Shown here: piece by piece, positions 42,369-54,696 of the stretch
Layout: each line of letters begins with the position of its first letter
How positions within the stretch are numbered: position 1 is the stretch's first letter
Assembly (NCBI RefSeq): GCF_016756535.1
Contig: NZ_AP023247.1
Location: 5,146,501 to 5,210,500, forward strand
Direction: 5' to 3'
Length of the DNA: 64,000 bases
Source: Mesorhizobium sp. 131-2-1
GTDB taxonomy: Bacteria; Pseudomonadota; Alphaproteobacteria; Rhizobiales; Rhizobiaceae
Notes under the pieces: model-generated
What the model was told of the DNA's origin: nothing
Database searches by the model: none
Seen by the model: the letters and a program-made list of their open reading frames with translations, nothing else
Program-made: the position numbers and the translations under genes

Positions 42369-43031
42369 TCACCATTCGCCGACGGTGCCAGGCTTCGTCG
42401 AGGCAACGGTGTCGATGATTTCCTGGCGCAGCGCGCTCTTCTGCGCCTCGAATTGCTCTCGCGTGATGCCCTGGCCGCCGGTGGCGGTAACGCCGAATTC
42501 CTCGAGCGCGAATTCGTAGCGCGCCTTCCATCTGATCACGTGCTCCGTCATGACCTGCGTAAGCGCCGGCACCGAGCCCGGATGCGCCGGCAGGCCACAC
42601 AATTGCGAGGTCCGCGCATCTGCCGCCAGCATGACGACATTCCAATCGTCGAAGCCGACGAGATCCATCTGGGCATAGAGGAACGCGCCATGCTCGCCGT
42701 CCCAGATCGATTGGTCGATGACCAGGAAGGGGACGGCACGGCAATAGCCGTGGCGAGCCGTCATGTCGCGGTTGAAGGCCTCGGTGCGCTGCTGAAGACG
42801 GTATTTGGCCGTGGCGAAGAGGGCGATGTAGTCGTCGGCCATGCGCATGATGTTGCGCTGATCGTCCGGCGCGAAGCCGAGTTCTCTCAGCAAGGAGCCG
42901 ATCTTCGGATCGTCCCAAAGCTCCTTGGCGAAGACGCGCGTCACGCCGTCGGAATCCGGCGTCGGACGCATCATCTTCTTGAGCTCGGCAAAGCTGTGCT
43001 GCTGTTTCCCGAAAGTCCTGCGCCCCTTCAT
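42369..43031 (-). CDS. Hypothetical protein
   Basis: The 220-residue soluble protein contains no signal peptide or membrane helix and no motif I can assign. It is rich in charged helices (FAKELWDDPKIGSLLRELGF; ITREQFEAQKSALRQEIIDTV) and has a hydrophobic central strand region (FLYAQMDLVGFDDWNVVMLAAD). Composition and codon use look like those of a real gene. An alternative start at the internal MRPTPDS would shorten it by 19 residues. It converges with the DUF2938 gene. Confidence 0.65.
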   Translation of the reverse strand: MKGRRTFGKQQHSFAELKKMMRPTPDSDGVTRVFAKELWDDPKIGSLLRELGFAPDDQRNIMRMADDYIALFATAKYRLQQRTEAFNRDMTARHGYCRAVPFLVIDQSIWDGEHGAFLYAQMDLVGFDDWNVVMLAADARTSQLCGLPAHPGSVPALTQVMTEHVIRWKARYEFALEEFGVTATGGQGITREQFEAQKSALRQEIIDTVASTKPGTVGEW

Positions 43032-43128
43032 GACCGCGATCTTTCATGCGAGGTCGATGGCGGCAGTCTATGTTTCGGAGGTGAAATCGCCTTTAATCCA
43101 AAGCCTACAATTGCCGGCTTTGGACGCG

Positions 43129-43659
43129 TCAGTAGCTCTGCGTCGAGCGCCGCGGCTTTGCGACCGTCGACCGCCTTGCCTGCGCTGCTGGCTGCGGCGC
43201 CGCGGCAGGCTTGACCGGCCCCTTCTTGAATGGCGCCATGCCTTCGCGGGCGAGCTCGTCGGCACGCTCGTTCTCGGCATGGCCGGCATGGCCCTTGACC
43301 CAGTTCCAGGTGACCTGATGGCGCCGGTTGGCCTCGTCCAGCGCCTGCCAGAGCTCGCCGTTCTTGACCGGCTTCTTGTCGGCGGTCTTCCAGCCGTTCT
43401 TCTTCCAGCCATGGATCCACTTGGAAATGCCATCCATGACGTATTTGCTGTCGGTGTGAAGCTCGACCGCGCAAGGCTCCTTCAGCGCGTTCAGCGCCGA
43501 GATGGCGGCGAGTAGTTCCATGCGGTTGTTGGTGGTCTCGGCCTCGCCGCCGGACAGTTCCTTGGTCTTGCCGTTGAAGCGCAGGATGGCGCCCCAGCCG
43601 CCGGGGCCTGGATTGCCCGAGCAGGCGCCATCGGTGAAGATTTCAACATGCTTGGTCAT
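43129..43659 (-). CDS. rnhA: Ribonuclease HI
   Basis: The 176-residue enzyme cuts RNA in RNA-DNA hybrids, such as Okazaki primers and R-loops. All four active-site acids are visible: Asp in [11 protein letters not shown], Glu in NNRMELLAA, Asp in LHTDSKYV and Asp in ERADELA; the basic handle [11 protein letters not shown] is also present. The C-terminal 30 residues are an Ala/Pro/Lys-rich tail absent from the E. coli enzyme. Its start overlaps the thrB stop by 4 nt, so the two are translationally coupled. Confidence 0.97.
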   Translation of the reverse strand: MTKHVEIFTDGACSGNPGPGGWGAILRFNGKTKELSGGEAETTNNRMELLAAISALNALKEPCAVELHTDSKYVMDGISKWIHGWKKNGWKTADKKPVKNGELWQALDEANRRHQVTWNWVKGHAGHAENERADELAREGMAPFKKGPVKPAAAPQPAAQARRSTVAKPRRSTQSY

Positions 43660-44618
43660 AGCAATCCGTATTCCGAGGGAGATCCGATCGCCCGATGGAA
43701 CCGCATCCGGCGGATATATTCGGTCGGGTCGCGCTTCATCACCAGCCCGCCATTGGGAATGGTCAGCCAGTCATAAAGCCGGGTCAGCATGAAGCGCAAC
43801 GCCGAGCCGCGCGCCAGCATCGGCAGCGCCGCCTTCTCGTCGGCACCAAGCGGCCGCACGCTCTGGTAGCCGGCAAGCAGCGCCGTGCCCTTGGTCAGAT
43901 TGAAGGAAAAGTCCTTCTCGAAGCACCAGGCGTTGAGGCAGGTGGCGACATCATAGGCGTAGAGATCGTCGCAGGCGAAGTAGAAGTCGATCAGCCCCGA
44001 CAGTTTCTCGCCGAGGAAGAAGACATTGTCGGGGAAAAGATCGGCATGGATGATGCCTTCCGGCAGTTGCTTCGGCCAGTTGCGCTCGAAATCGGCGAAA
44101 TCGGCGTCGACCTCGGCCGCGAGCCCGGGCTCGACCTCGTCGGCGCGGTCGCGGGAGGCGTCCCACAATTTGCGCCAGCCGTCGATGGCCAGCGCATTCG
44201 GCCGCCGCATGGCGAAATCCTGGCCGGCGAGGTGCAGTTCCGCCAGTGCCTTGCCGACCTCGCCGCAATGTGCCGCCGTCGGCCGCCGCAGCGACAGGCC
44301 TTCGAGGAAGGTGATGATGACGGCCGGCCGGCCGGCGAGCTGGCCGATGACGGTGCCGTCATGCGCGGTGACCGGCAGCGGGCAGGAAATGCCCTTTCGC
44401 GCGAGATGGCCCATCAGGCCGAGGAAGAACGGCAGGTCGGCCTTGTCGACGCGCTTCTCGTAGAGCGTGAGGATGTAGGAGCCGCTGGTGGTGTGGAGCA
44501 GGAAGTTGGAATTCTCGGTGCCTTCGGCGATGCCCTTGTAGGACAGCAATTCGCCGGCCGGGTAGGCCTTCAGGAACGCGCCAAGCTCGCCCTCGCTGAC
44601 ATCTGTATAGACGGCCAT
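43656..44618 (-). CDS. thrB: Homoserine kinase (APH-fold type)
   Basis: The 320-residue protein phosphorylates homoserine in threonine synthesis. It belongs to the aminoglycoside-phosphotransferase-fold ThrB used by alphaproteobacteria, not the GHMP type. Visible are [25 protein letters not shown] (ATP-binding lysine region), the catalytic [11 protein letters not shown] and the metal-binding LIDFYFAC. The arrangement ispH-thrB-rnhA is conserved in rhizobia. The gene follows ispH by 7 bp. Confidence 0.95.
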   Translation of the reverse strand: MAVYTDVSEGELGAFLKAYPAGELLSYKGIAEGTENSNFLLHTTSGSYILTLYEKRVDKADLPFFLGLMGHLARKGISCPLPVTAHDGTVIGQLAGRPAVIITFLEGLSLRRPTAAHCGEVGKALAELHLAGQDFAMRRPNALAIDGWRKLWDASRDRADEVEPGLAAEVDADFADFERNWPKQLPEGIIHADLFPDNVFFLGEKLSGLIDFYFACDDLYAYDVATCLNAWCFEKDFSFNLTKGTALLAGYQSVRPLGADEKAALPMLARGSALRFMLTRLYDWLTIPNGGLVMKRDPTEYIRRMRFHRAIGSPSEYGLL

Positions 44619-44625
44619 GGGTGCT

Positions 44626-45630
44626 TCACGCGGCTCCGTTGACGAAGGCCATGTCGGCCGCCGTCAGTTCCACATCGCGCAAAACCCGCATCACCGGAAA
44701 GTCCTCCGTTTCGGTCGCCGTCACCGCCAGCTCGATCGTCACGTCGAAGCGCTGCCGGAAGGCATCGATGATCTCGTCGACAATGATCTCCGGCGCCGAG
44801 GCGCCCGCCGACAGGCCAAGCGTCGAGATGTTGGCGATGTCATTCCACGGAATCTCGGCGGCGCGCTGCACGAGAAGCGACATCTTTGCGCCGGCGCGCT
44901 CGGCGACTTCGACGAGACGCCGAGAGTTGGAGGAGTTGGGCGCGCCGACGATCAGATAGAGATCGGCGCCGGCGGCGGTCTCCTTCACCGCTTCCTGGCG
45001 GTTGGTGGTGGCATAGCAGATCGATTCGGCAGCCGGCGCATGCAACTCGGGAAAGCGTTCCGTGAGCGCGCGGATGATGCCGGCGGTGTCCTCGACCGAC
45101 AGCGTGGTCTGGGTGACGAAGCCGAGCGCCGCCGGGTCGGCGGGCTCGAAAACGGCGGCGTCGGCCTCGGTCTCGATCAGCGTGACGGCGCCGTCCGGTA
45201 GCTGGCCCATGGTGCCGATCACCTCGGGGTGGCCGGCATGGCCGATCAGCAGCACGTGGCGGCCGAGGCGCTGGTGGCGCATCGCCTGCTTGTGCACCTT
45301 GGATACCAGCGGACAGGTGGCGTCGAGGTAGAACAGGCTGCGCGCCTGGGCATCCGCCGGCACCGATTTCGGCACGCCATGCGCGGAAAAGACGACCGGC
45401 GACTTCCGATGCTCGGGAGGGATCTCGGACAATTCCTCGATGAACACCGCGCCCAGGCTCTGCAGTCCCTCGACGACATAGCGGTTGTGCACGATCTCGT
45501 GGCGGACATAGACCGGCGCGCCGTATTTCTTCAGCGCCAGCACGACGATCTGGATGGCGCGGTCGACGCCGGCGCAGAAGCCGCGCGGCTGGCAGAGCCT
45601 GATCGTCAGCGGTGGCTTTGTCTGAAGCAT
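44626..45630 (-). CDS. ispH: 4-hydroxy-3-methylbut-2-enyl diphosphate reductase
   Basis: The 334-residue iron-sulfur enzyme makes IPP and DMAPP in the last step of the MEP pathway. The three cluster cysteines lie in RGFCAGV (Cys19), [12 protein letters not shown] and [11 protein letters not shown]; the active-site segments SAHGV and [11 protein letters not shown] are intact. The first enzyme of the pathway, dxs, is encoded at 60027-61940 in this window. The gene leads the ispH-thrB-rnhA group. Confidence 0.97.
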   Translation of the reverse strand: MLQTKPPLTIRLCQPRGFCAGVDRAIQIVVLALKKYGAPVYVRHEIVHNRYVVEGLQSLGAVFIEELSEIPPEHRKSPVVFSAHGVPKSVPADAQARSLFYLDATCPLVSKVHKQAMRHQRLGRHVLLIGHAGHPEVIGTMGQLPDGAVTLIETEADAAVFEPADPAALGFVTQTTLSVEDTAGIIRALTERFPELHAPAAESICYATTNRQEAVKETAAGADLYLIVGAPNSSNSRRLVEVAERAGAKMSLLVQRAAEIPWNDIANISTLGLSAGASAPEIIVDEIIDAFRQRFDVTIELAVTATETEDFPVMRVLRDVELTAADMAFVNGAA

Positions 45631-45715
45631 GATTGCGGACCGGTTGATCGGAACTCGGAACTCAAGGCGCGAAATGAGGTGCGCACCCCTGCCCTGTCAA
45701 GGGCGGCGACGGCAA

Positions 45716-46471
45716 TCACCCCGCTTTCGCCGGACGGCGGAGCCTGAACAGCAGGACGCCGGCAAGGGCGGCGGCGAGGCCGTACCAGGTGACGGCATAT
45801 TGCAGATGGCTGTTCGGCAGATCGACGACGGTGACGCCGCCGACCGGCAGGCCGCCGGGGTTCGGCGTCTTGTCGGCGTCGATGAAGAACGGCAAAAGGC
45901 CGGCGCCAGCAGGCAGGCCGGCGCTCGACGCCATGGCGTCGCGGTCCTTCCAGTAGAAGATGTTCTTGGCGATATCATTGTCGGGCAGCATCATCGAGGG
46001 CTTGGCCGCCAGCGGATTGCGGGCGAGCCCGGTGACAGTCACCTTGCCGGCGACCTCGCCTTGCGGCCGCTTGGCCGCATCCTTCAGGTCGTAAGGAACG
46101 AAGCCGCGATTGACCAGCACGATGCGGCCGTCCTCCAGTTCGAGCGGCGTGAAGACGTCGAAGCCGGAGGCGCCCTCCCACGTGGCGAAGAAATGCCGCT
46201 CGCCCTGGTGCAGGAAGGTGCCGGTGACCGTCACCGGCGTGTAGTCGACGTCAGCCGTGGCGGCGAACTGCTTTTCGAGCTCGGCCAGCGGACGCGGCGC
46301 CGAATGCGTGCGCTGGTCGATGGTCTGAAGCAGGCCCTCCTTCCAGTGCAGGCGCTGGACCTGCCACGTGCCAAGGCCGATCAGGACGGCGAACAGCACC
46401 AGCCCAAGGATGAGCAGCAATGCCCGCCTGGGCCGCGACCTGCCTGCCGTCAGAGCGGATGCCTCGGTCAT
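45716..46471 (-). CDS. SURF1-family cytochrome oxidase assembly protein
   Basis: The 251-residue protein has two membrane helices (about 16-38 and 223-243) flanking a periplasmic domain, as in SURF1/Shy1: LGTWQVQRLHWKE after helix 1, VLVNRGFVPYDLKD in the middle, and PNSHLQYAVTWYGLAAAL before the end. It helps insert heme a into cytochrome oxidase subunit I. Its ATG overlaps the stop of the DUF983 gene (ATGA), and it ends the ctaG-ctaE-DUF983 gene row. Confidence 0.93.
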   Translation of the reverse strand: MTEASALTAGRSRPRRALLLILGLVLFAVLIGLGTWQVQRLHWKEGLLQTIDQRTHSAPRPLAELEKQFAATADVDYTPVTVTGTFLHQGERHFFATWEGASGFDVFTPLELEDGRIVLVNRGFVPYDLKDAAKRPQGEVAGKVTVTGLARNPLAAKPSMMLPDNDIAKNIFYWKDRDAMASSAGLPAGAGLLPFFIDADKTPNPGGLPVGGVTVVDLPNSHLQYAVTWYGLAAALAGVLLFRLRRPAKAG

Positions 46472-46863
46472 TCGCCGTGGTCCAGCCTGCCTTCGGCGGC
46501 CTTGTTGCGGTATTGCAGCGTCAGGAGCACGCCCTTGATCAGCCTGAGCGCCGTCAGGCACAGAACCAGCGTCAGCGGTATCCACAGCAGCAGGTGGACC
46601 CAGAGCGGCGGCCCGAGCGTCACCTCCATCCACAGCGCCAGGCCGACGACGATGAAGCCGATGATCAGGATGACGAACACCGCGGGTCCGTCGCCGGCAT
46701 CGGCGAAGGAGTAGTCGAGGCCGCAATTGACGCAGCGCTTGCCGACGCTGAGGAAGCCGGAAAACAGCTTGCCCTCGCCGCAGCGTGGGCAGCGGCCGTG
46801 CAGGCCAGCCGAGATCGGCTCGATGGGTGGCCAGATCGCCTTGTCGTCACTCATTGCAGGCAT
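46468..46863 (-). CDS. DUF983 family protein
   Basis: The 131-residue protein has two Cys pairs near the N-terminus (GRCPRCGEGKLF and KRCVNCGLDYSF) that probably bind zinc, followed by two membrane helices. This is the DUF983 family, found in cytochrome oxidase operons of alphaproteobacteria with unknown role. The start may be at 46863 or three codons later. It is translationally coupled to the SURF1 gene. Confidence 0.88.
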   Translation of the reverse strand: MPAMSDDKAIWPPIEPISAGLHGRCPRCGEGKLFSGFLSVGKRCVNCGLDYSFADAGDGPAVFVILIIGFIVVGLALWMEVTLGPPLWVHLLLWIPLTLVLCLTALRLIKGVLLTLQYRNKAAEGRLDHGE

Positions 46864-46888
46864 CCTAGAGCATTGTGCGCAAAAGATA

Positions 46889-46914
46889 AGGCGGCCACGT
46901 CGCCGCAGCCGCCT
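46889..46914 (-). terminator. Hairpin between ctaE and DUF983
   Basis: AGGCGGC at 46889-46895 and GCCGCCT at 46908-46914 form a 7-bp perfect stem. On the minus strand it is followed by TATCTTTTG, a short T-rich run. It could reduce read-through from ctaE into the DUF983/SURF1 genes. Confidence 0.4.
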
Positions 46915-46938
46915 ACCAGAGTCCTCAAGCCCTTGGGC

Positions 46939-47820
46939 TCAGTGGGCTTCGATCATCGCGCCGTTCGAGGCCCAGACATAGACCGCGCTGAACAGGAACA
47001 GCCAGACCACGTCGACGAAGTGCCAGTACCAGGCTGCCGCCTCGAAGCCGAAATGCTGCTTCGGGGTGAAATCGCCCTTCATCGCGCGCACCAGGCAGAC
47101 AGCCAAGAAGATGGTGCCGATGATGACGTGGAAGCCATGGAAGCCGGTGGCCATGAAGAAGGTGGCGCCGTAGATCGAATCCTTGAAGCCGAACGGCGCG
47201 TGCATGTACTCGTAGGCCTGCACCATGGTGAACAGCATGCCGAGGCCGACGGTCAGCACCAGGCCGTTGATCAGCCCCTTGCGGTCGCCATGGATGAGCG
47301 AATGGTGCGCCCAGGTCACCGTCGTGCCCGACAGCAGCAGGATGATGGTGTTGTAGAGCGGCAGGTGGAAGGGGTCGAGGACCTCCATGCCCTTCGGCGG
47401 CCACACGCCACCGGTGAAGGCGGTGCGGGCATATTGCTGCGTCTCGCCCGGAAACAGGCTGGCGTCGAAGAAGGCCCAGAACCAGGCGACGAAGAACATC
47501 ACTTCGGAAGCGATGAACATGATCATGCCGTAGCGCAGATGCAGCGACACCACGCGGGTGTGATGGCCCTCATGCGCTTCCTTGATGGTGTCCGACCACC
47601 AGGCGAACATGGTGTAGATCACGATCAGGAGGCCGATGAAGAACAGCCACGGATTGGCGATGTTGTGGCCGAAGATCGGGAAGTTGCCGGCCTTCAGATA
47701 CTGCATCAGGCAGACGCCGCCGATGGCGGTCACCAGCGCGCCGACGGAGCCAAGGAACGGCCACGGGCTGGGGTCGACGAGATGGTAGTCGTGTTGTGGT
47801 TTTGCGTGCGCGTCTGCCAT
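46939..47820 (-). CDS. ctaE: Cytochrome c oxidase subunit III
   Basis: The 293-residue membrane protein has seven hydrophobic helices and the subunit III signatures YHLVDPSPWPFLGS, MFFVAWFWAFFDASLFP, and MATGFHGFHVIIGTIFL, with WYWHFVDVVWLFLF in the last helix. It is part of the aa3-type terminal oxidase in the inner membrane. The gene follows ctaG by 1 bp. Confidence 0.97.
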   Translation of the reverse strand: MADAHAKPQHDYHLVDPSPWPFLGSVGALVTAIGGVCLMQYLKAGNFPIFGHNIANPWLFFIGLLIVIYTMFAWWSDTIKEAHEGHHTRVVSLHLRYGMIMFIASEVMFFVAWFWAFFDASLFPGETQQYARTAFTGGVWPPKGMEVLDPFHLPLYNTIILLLSGTTVTWAHHSLIHGDRKGLINGLVLTVGLGMLFTMVQAYEYMHAPFGFKDSIYGATFFMATGFHGFHVIIGTIFLAVCLVRAMKGDFTPKQHFGFEAAAWYWHFVDVVWLFLFSAVYVWASNGAMIEAH

Positions 47821-47821
47821 A

Positions 47822-48457
47822 TCAACCCCCGAGGCTTGCTTCGGTATTCGGAACTTTGTTGGTGGTTTGCGCCGGTGCCGACGATGCGACCGGCTTGTTC
47901 TTGTCGACCGGGAACATGGTGTAGGACAGGGTGATGGTCTGCAAGTCCTTCAGTTCCGGCACGTTGACGATGTCGGGATCTACATAGAACACGACCGGCA
48001 TGTCCAGCGTCTCACCGGGCTTCAGTGTCGTGTCGGTGAAGCAGAAGCACTCCACCTTGTTGAAGTAGGGACCGGCCAGTTCCGGCTGCACGTTGAAAGT
48101 GGCGCGGCCGGTGAAGGGGCGGTCGAACTTGTTGGTGGCGCTGTAATGCGCCTGCACCGTCTCGCCGATCTTGATGGTGACCGAACGGGCGACCGGCTGG
48201 AAGTCCCACGGAACACCGGCGGTGTTGGCGTCGAAGCGGATGGTGATGTCGCGGTCCAGCACGCGGTCGGCATATTGCTGGGTGGCGCGCTTGACCGTGC
48301 CGCCATAGCCGGTGGCCTGGCAGAACATGGTGTAGAGCGGCACCGCGGCATAGGCCATACCGATCATGCCGGCAAAGAAGGCGATGCAGACGCCGGCGAC
48401 GACGCGGTTGGTGTTCTTCTTGGTGGGATCGGTGACCGTTTCGCGCGCCATATTCAC
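47822..48457 (-). CDS. ctaG: Cytochrome c oxidase assembly protein CtaG (Cox11)
   Basis: The 211-residue copper chaperone has one N-terminal membrane helix (about 20-40) and a periplasmic Ig-like domain. The copper ligands lie in [15 protein letters not shown], with the typical [10 protein letters not shown] downstream. It delivers copper to the CuB site of subunit I. Its ATG overlaps the stop of the small coxF-type gene. A Ser/Ala/Thr-rich tail closes the protein. Confidence 0.95.
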   Translation of the reverse strand: MNMARETVTDPTKKNTNRVVAGVCIAFFAGMIGMAYAAVPLYTMFCQATGYGGTVKRATQQYADRVLDRDITIRFDANTAGVPWDFQPVARSVTIKIGETVQAHYSATNKFDRPFTGRATFNVQPELAGPYFNKVECFCFTDTTLKPGETLDMPVVFYVDPDIVNVPELKDLQTITLSYTMFPVDKNKPVASSAPAQTTNKVPNTEASLGG

Positions 48458-48621
48458 ATCGTCCCGGAAAGGTTGTGGCCGAACTTAACGATGGTGGCGA
48501 TGTAGAAGATGACGACGAGCAGCGCCAGCGCCACGCCGATGGCGACGGAGCGGCTGCGCCGCGCCTTCTGCTGGCGTTCCGTCAGCGTGACCAGTTCGAG
48601 GTTCTTGTCGGCCACGATCAT
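48454..48621 (-). CDS. Small CoxF-type membrane protein
   Basis: A 55-residue protein with one predicted helix (residues 27-47, [19 protein letters not shown]) after a charged N-terminus ([12 protein letters not shown]). Short genes of this kind sit between ctaB and ctaG in alphaproteobacterial oxidase operons and are often called coxF or not annotated. Both ends overlap neighbours by ATGA, which strongly supports translation. Its role in oxidase assembly is unknown. Confidence 0.85.
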   Translation of the reverse strand: MIVADKNLELVTLTERQQKARRSRSVAIGVALALLVVIFYIATIVKFGHNLSGTM

Positions 48622-49562
48622 ATCCCTCCGATGGCGAGCGCGCGCCCGACCACGCAGTCGGCGAGGTAGACGGCGAAGATGGCGAAGAGATAGAGCAGCG
48701 AGTAGCCGAACAGCGCCTTGGCCGGCTTCATGGCGCGGTCGTCGTCGGCCATGCCGAGCACTTTCCAGGCATACCAGACGAAGCCGGCGCCAAGCACGGC
48801 GGCAACGGCGCCATAGGCGGCCGTGGTGAAACCGAGCGCCCAGGGCAGCACGCCGACCGGTGCCAGGATGAGCGAATAGGCGAAGATCTGGCGCCTGGTA
48901 GACGCGTGTCCGGCGACATTCGGCATCATCGGGATGCCGGCACGCTGGTAGTCCTCGGACTTGAACAGCGCGAGCGCCCAGAAATGCGGCGGCGTCCACA
49001 GGAAGATGATCAGGAACAGGATCAGGCTTTCCAGGCTGACATTGCCGGTCACCGCCGCCCAGCCGATGACGGGCGGGATGGCGCCGGCGGCGCCGCCGAT
49101 GACGATGTTCTGCGGCGTCCAGCGCTTCAGCCACATGGTGTAGATGACGGCGTAGAAGACGATGGTGAAGGCCAGCAGCGCGGCCGACAGCCAGTTGACC
49201 AGCACGCCCAGCGTCATCACCGACAGCGCCGAGAGCACCAGGCCGAAGCTCAGCGCCTCGCCGGGCGTGACGCGGCCGGCCGGAACCGGACGGCCCTTGG
49301 TCCGGGTCATCACGGCGTCGATGTCGGCGTCGTACCACATGTTGAGCGCGCCGGAGGCGCCGGCGCCGATGGAGATCGACAGGATGGCGATGACTGCCAG
49401 CAGCGGATTGATGGTGACGGGCGCCGCGACCAGGCCGACAAAGGCGGTGAACACCACCAGCGACATGACGCGCGGCTTCAGCAGGGCGAAGAAATCGCCC
49501 GCCGTCGCTTCCGACATGCGAAAGCCCGGTTCGTCAATCAATCTTTCGTCGACAAGGGCCAT
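48618..49562 (-). CDS. ctaB: Protoheme IX farnesyltransferase (heme o synthase)
   Basis: The 314-residue polytopic membrane prenyltransferase converts heme b to heme o, the precursor of heme a. The diphosphate-binding motif [23 protein letters not shown] is present, with a second Asp-rich loop region near [15 protein letters not shown]. About eight or nine helices are visible. It overlaps the coxF-type gene by ATGA. A hairpin separates it from ctaD. Confidence 0.96.
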   Translation of the reverse strand: MALVDERLIDEPGFRMSEATAGDFFALLKPRVMSLVVFTAFVGLVAAPVTINPLLAVIAILSISIGAGASGALNMWYDADIDAVMTRTKGRPVPAGRVTPGEALSFGLVLSALSVMTLGVLVNWLSAALLAFTIVFYAVIYTMWLKRWTPQNIVIGGAAGAIPPVIGWAAVTGNVSLESLILFLIIFLWTPPHFWALALFKSEDYQRAGIPMMPNVAGHASTRRQIFAYSLILAPVGVLPWALGFTTAAYGAVAAVLGAGFVWYAWKVLGMADDDRAMKPAKALFGYSLLYLFAIFAVYLADCVVGRALAIGGI

Positions 49563-49597
49563 GCGTACTTAAAAGTCCATCATTCCGTTGGCCAAAA

Positions 49598-49616
49598 CCG
49601 CCGGACGAGCCGGCGG
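49598..49616 (-). terminator. Rho-independent-type terminator between ctaD and ctaB
   Basis: CCGCCGG (49598-49604) and CCGGCGG (49610-49616) form a 7-bp perfect GC stem with a 5-nt loop. On the minus strand it is followed directly by TTTT. It lies in the 79-bp gap after ctaD and could set lower expression of the assembly genes relative to the structural subunits. Confidence 0.6.
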
Positions 49617-49641
49617 TCTCGTATTCGCGCGGAACTGCCGC

Positions 49642-52207
<2,566 letters not shown>

Positions 52208-52576
52208 CATCTCCCATTTCCTCGCGGCCGTATGCGCAGGAATATCGAATAGCGCCGGGACGGGAATCCCGGACAGTCCCAAGGCTGGTTCAAACCATAC
52301 TCTAATTGCCTCCGCAAGAAAGGAGCGGAGGAAACCGTGCGGCATTTTTGCGCGCAAGTGCGGCTACGCCTTCCAGACGGCAAAGCGGCCTCTGCCGATC
52401 ACCGGCGCGTGATCGGCAACGAACACTCCGGAGCCGTGCGCCGGGCGGTCGCAATTAGGGCGAATTTGGCTTGGAAAAGCGCTGAATTGCCCGTATCCGG
52501 GCGGGCTGGCGGCGGTGCCGTCCTTTACTTGGCTGTCGCGCGGCTTCAAAGTGCCGTGATTCGCAATGGAGCCGTC
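52208..52576. other. Divergent region between ctaC and the IalB gene
   Basis: The 369-bp stretch must carry promoters for the oxidase genes (leftward) and for the IalB gene (rightward). An open frame extends upstream of the IalB gene here but lacks a ribosome-binding site and looks non-coding. No repeat or known binding site was recognised. Confidence 0.35.
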
Positions 52577-53125
52577 ATGAGACCCTGGCTTTCGAGAACC
52601 TTGGCGAAGGTCATCTTTCTCGCCGCCTTGCTCGGCGCCGGCCTGTCCGGCACGGGCGCGTCGTACGCCGCCCAGGCCAATGCCGCGCAGCAGCCGAGCG
52701 GCACGGTGCGCTCGACGCATGGCGCGTGGTCGATCATCTGCGACACGCCGGCCGGCGCGACGTCGGAGCAATGCGTGATGATGCAGAACGTCGTCGCCGA
52801 GGACCGGCCCGAGATGGGGCTGTCGGTGGTCGTTTTGCGCACCGCCGACAACAAGGCCGAGATCCTGCGCGTGCTGGCGCCGCTCGGCGTTCTCCTGCCC
52901 AACGGGCTTGGCCTCAACGTCGACGGCAAGGACATCGGGCGGGCCTATTTCGTGCGCTGCTTCCAGGACGGCTGCTATGCCGAGGTGATCCTCGAAAAGC
53001 CGCTGCTCGACACGCTGAAGACCGGCACCTCGGCCACTTTCATCGTCTTCCAGACACCGGAAGAGGGCATCGGCATTCCGGTCGACCTCAAGGGCTTCGC
53101 CGACGGTTTCGCCGCGCTTCCTTGA
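52577..53125 (+). CDS. Invasion-associated locus B (IalB) family protein
   Basis: The 182-residue exported protein has a signal peptide ending near SYAAQ and the IalB pattern: HGAWSIICDTPAGATSEQCVMMQ, LRVLAPLGVLLPNGLGLNVDG, and FVRCFQDGCYAEVIL with four conserved cysteines. In Bartonella IalB aids entry into erythrocytes; in free-living rhizobia the family is widespread and its role is unknown. GGAG precedes the ATG. The tldD gene follows in the same direction. Confidence 0.92.
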   Translation: MRPWLSRTLAKVIFLAALLGAGLSGTGASYAAQANAAQQPSGTVRSTHGAWSIICDTPAGATSEQCVMMQNVVAEDRPEMGLSVVVLRTADNKAEILRVLAPLGVLLPNGLGLNVDGKDIGRAYFVRCFQDGCYAEVILEKPLLDTLKTGTSATFIVFQTPEEGIGIPVDLKGFADGFAALP

Positions 53126-53250
53126 TCCGCGAGGACAAGGCCTGGACGATGGCGGTGGCCTGACGTCATTGTGAGCGGCGCTGTTGCCGATTGTCTCGGA
53201 CCGCCTTCGCCCCTACATCGGGGGAAACGACTCCCGCGGACGGACCTGCC

Positions 53251-54663
53251 ATGAACAGCCTTATCGGCCAATTCGACATTAGCGACGATCGCATCAAGAA
53301 GATCGTCGCCGAGACCATCAACGGCGCCGACGACGGCGAGCTGTTCCTCGAATACAGCGAGAGCGAGGCGCTGATGTTCGACAATGGCCGGCTGAAGACC
53401 GCCAACTTCAACACCGACCAGGGTTTTGGGTTGCGCGCGGTGGCCGGCGAGGCCAGCGGCTACGCGCATTCGAGCGACCTTTCGGAAGCCTCGCTGCTGC
53501 GCGCAGCCGACGCCGTCTCGGCGGTCAAGGGCGGCTATTCCGGCACGCTTGCCGCGGCACCCGCCCGCACCAACCGCCACCTCTACGGCGAGGAAAACCC
53601 GATCCCCTCGCCTTCCTTCGAGGCCAAGGCAAAGCTTTTGCAGGAGATCGATGCCTGGCTGCGCGCCGAGGACCCGCGCGTGCGCCAGGTGACGGCCTCG
53701 CTTGCCGCATCCTGGCAGCATGTCGAGATCGTGCGCGCAGACGGCCAGGTGGTGCGCGACATCCGGCCGCTGGTCAGGATCAACGTCTCGGTTGTGGTCG
53801 GCAGCGGCGACCGCCAGGAGAGCGGCTCCTACGGCATGGGCGGACGCAAGAGCTTTGGCGAATTCGTGGTCGAGGAGAGCTGGAAGCACGCCGCCAAAGA
53901 GGCGCTGCGCCAGGCGCTGGTCAATCTCGACGCCGTCCCGGCGCCCGCCGGCACGTTCGACATCGTGCTCTCCAGCGGCTGGCCGGGCGTCATGCTGCAC
54001 GAGGCGGTCGGCCACGGGCTGGAGGGTGATTTCAACCGCAAGAAGACTTCGGCCTTCGCCGGGCTGATGGGTAGCCAGGTGGCGGCGAAGGGCGTCACCG
54101 TGGTCGATGACGGCACGCTTCCCGAACGGCGCGGCTCGCTCACCGTTGACGATGAAGGCACGCCCTCGGCGCGCAACGTGCTGATCGAGGACGGCAAGCT
54201 GGTCGGCTACATGCAGGACCGCCAGAATGCGCGGCTGATGGGCATGAAGGCGACCGGCAACGGAAGGCGCGAGGGTTACGCGCACCAGCCGATGCCGCGC
54301 ATGACCAACACCTACATGACGTCGGGCGACATGCAGCCGGAAGAGATCATCGCCTCGGTCAAGAACGGTATCTATGCCGTCTCCTTCGGCGGCGGCCAGG
54401 TCGACATCACCTCCGGCAAATTCGTCTTCGGCTGCACCGAGGCCTACATGATCGAGGACGGCAAGGTGACGCAGCCGATCAAGGGCGCGATGCTGATCGG
54501 CAACGGGCCGGACGCCATGCATCGCGTGTCCATGGTCGGCAACGACATGAAGCTCGACAACGGCATCGGCATGTGCGGCAAGGCCGGACAGGGCGTGCCG
54601 GTCGGAGTCGGCCAGCCGCATCTGCGGATGAACCAGATGACGGTCGGCGGCACCAGGGTTTGA
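53251..54663 (+). CDS. tldD: Metalloprotease TldD
   Basis: The 470-residue protein belongs to the TldD/PmbA zinc protease pair that acts with TldE on unfolded peptides and modified peptide antibiotics. The zinc motif HEAVGH begins at His250, followed by GLEGDFNRKKTS. Other signatures are RKSFGEFV, SGNARR-like sequence (TGNGRREGYAHQPMPRMTNT) and MCGKAGQGVPVGVGQPHLR at the end. A pmbA/tldE partner is not in this window. The start at 53251 gives the usual length. Confidence 0.96.
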   Translation: MNSLIGQFDISDDRIKKIVAETINGADDGELFLEYSESEALMFDNGRLKTANFNTDQGFGLRAVAGEASGYAHSSDLSEASLLRAADAVSAVKGGYSGTLAAAPARTNRHLYGEENPIPSPSFEAKAKLLQEIDAWLRAEDPRVRQVTASLAASWQHVEIVRADGQVVRDIRPLVRINVSVVVGSGDRQESGSYGMGGRKSFGEFVVEESWKHAAKEALRQALVNLDAVPAPAGTFDIVLSSGWPGVMLHEAVGHGLEGDFNRKKTSAFAGLMGSQVAAKGVTVVDDGTLPERRGSLTVDDEGTPSARNVLIEDGKLVGYMQDRQNARLMGMKATGNGRREGYAHQPMPRMTNTYMTSGDMQPEEIIASVKNGIYAVSFGGGQVDITSGKFVFGCTEAYMIEDGKVTQPIKGAMLIGNGPDAMHRVSMVGNDMKLDNGIGMCGKAGQGVPVGVGQPHLRMNQMTVGGTRV

Positions 54664-54696
54664 TGGAAGCTGCCGCTTGAGGGATGCGCGGCAAGT

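Noticed and set aside
46420..47934. 504-codon plus-strand frame across the DUF983 and ctaE region
   Set aside because: It is antisense to several well-identified oxidase genes and is rich in Arg/Gln/His/Asp as expected for an antisense reading.
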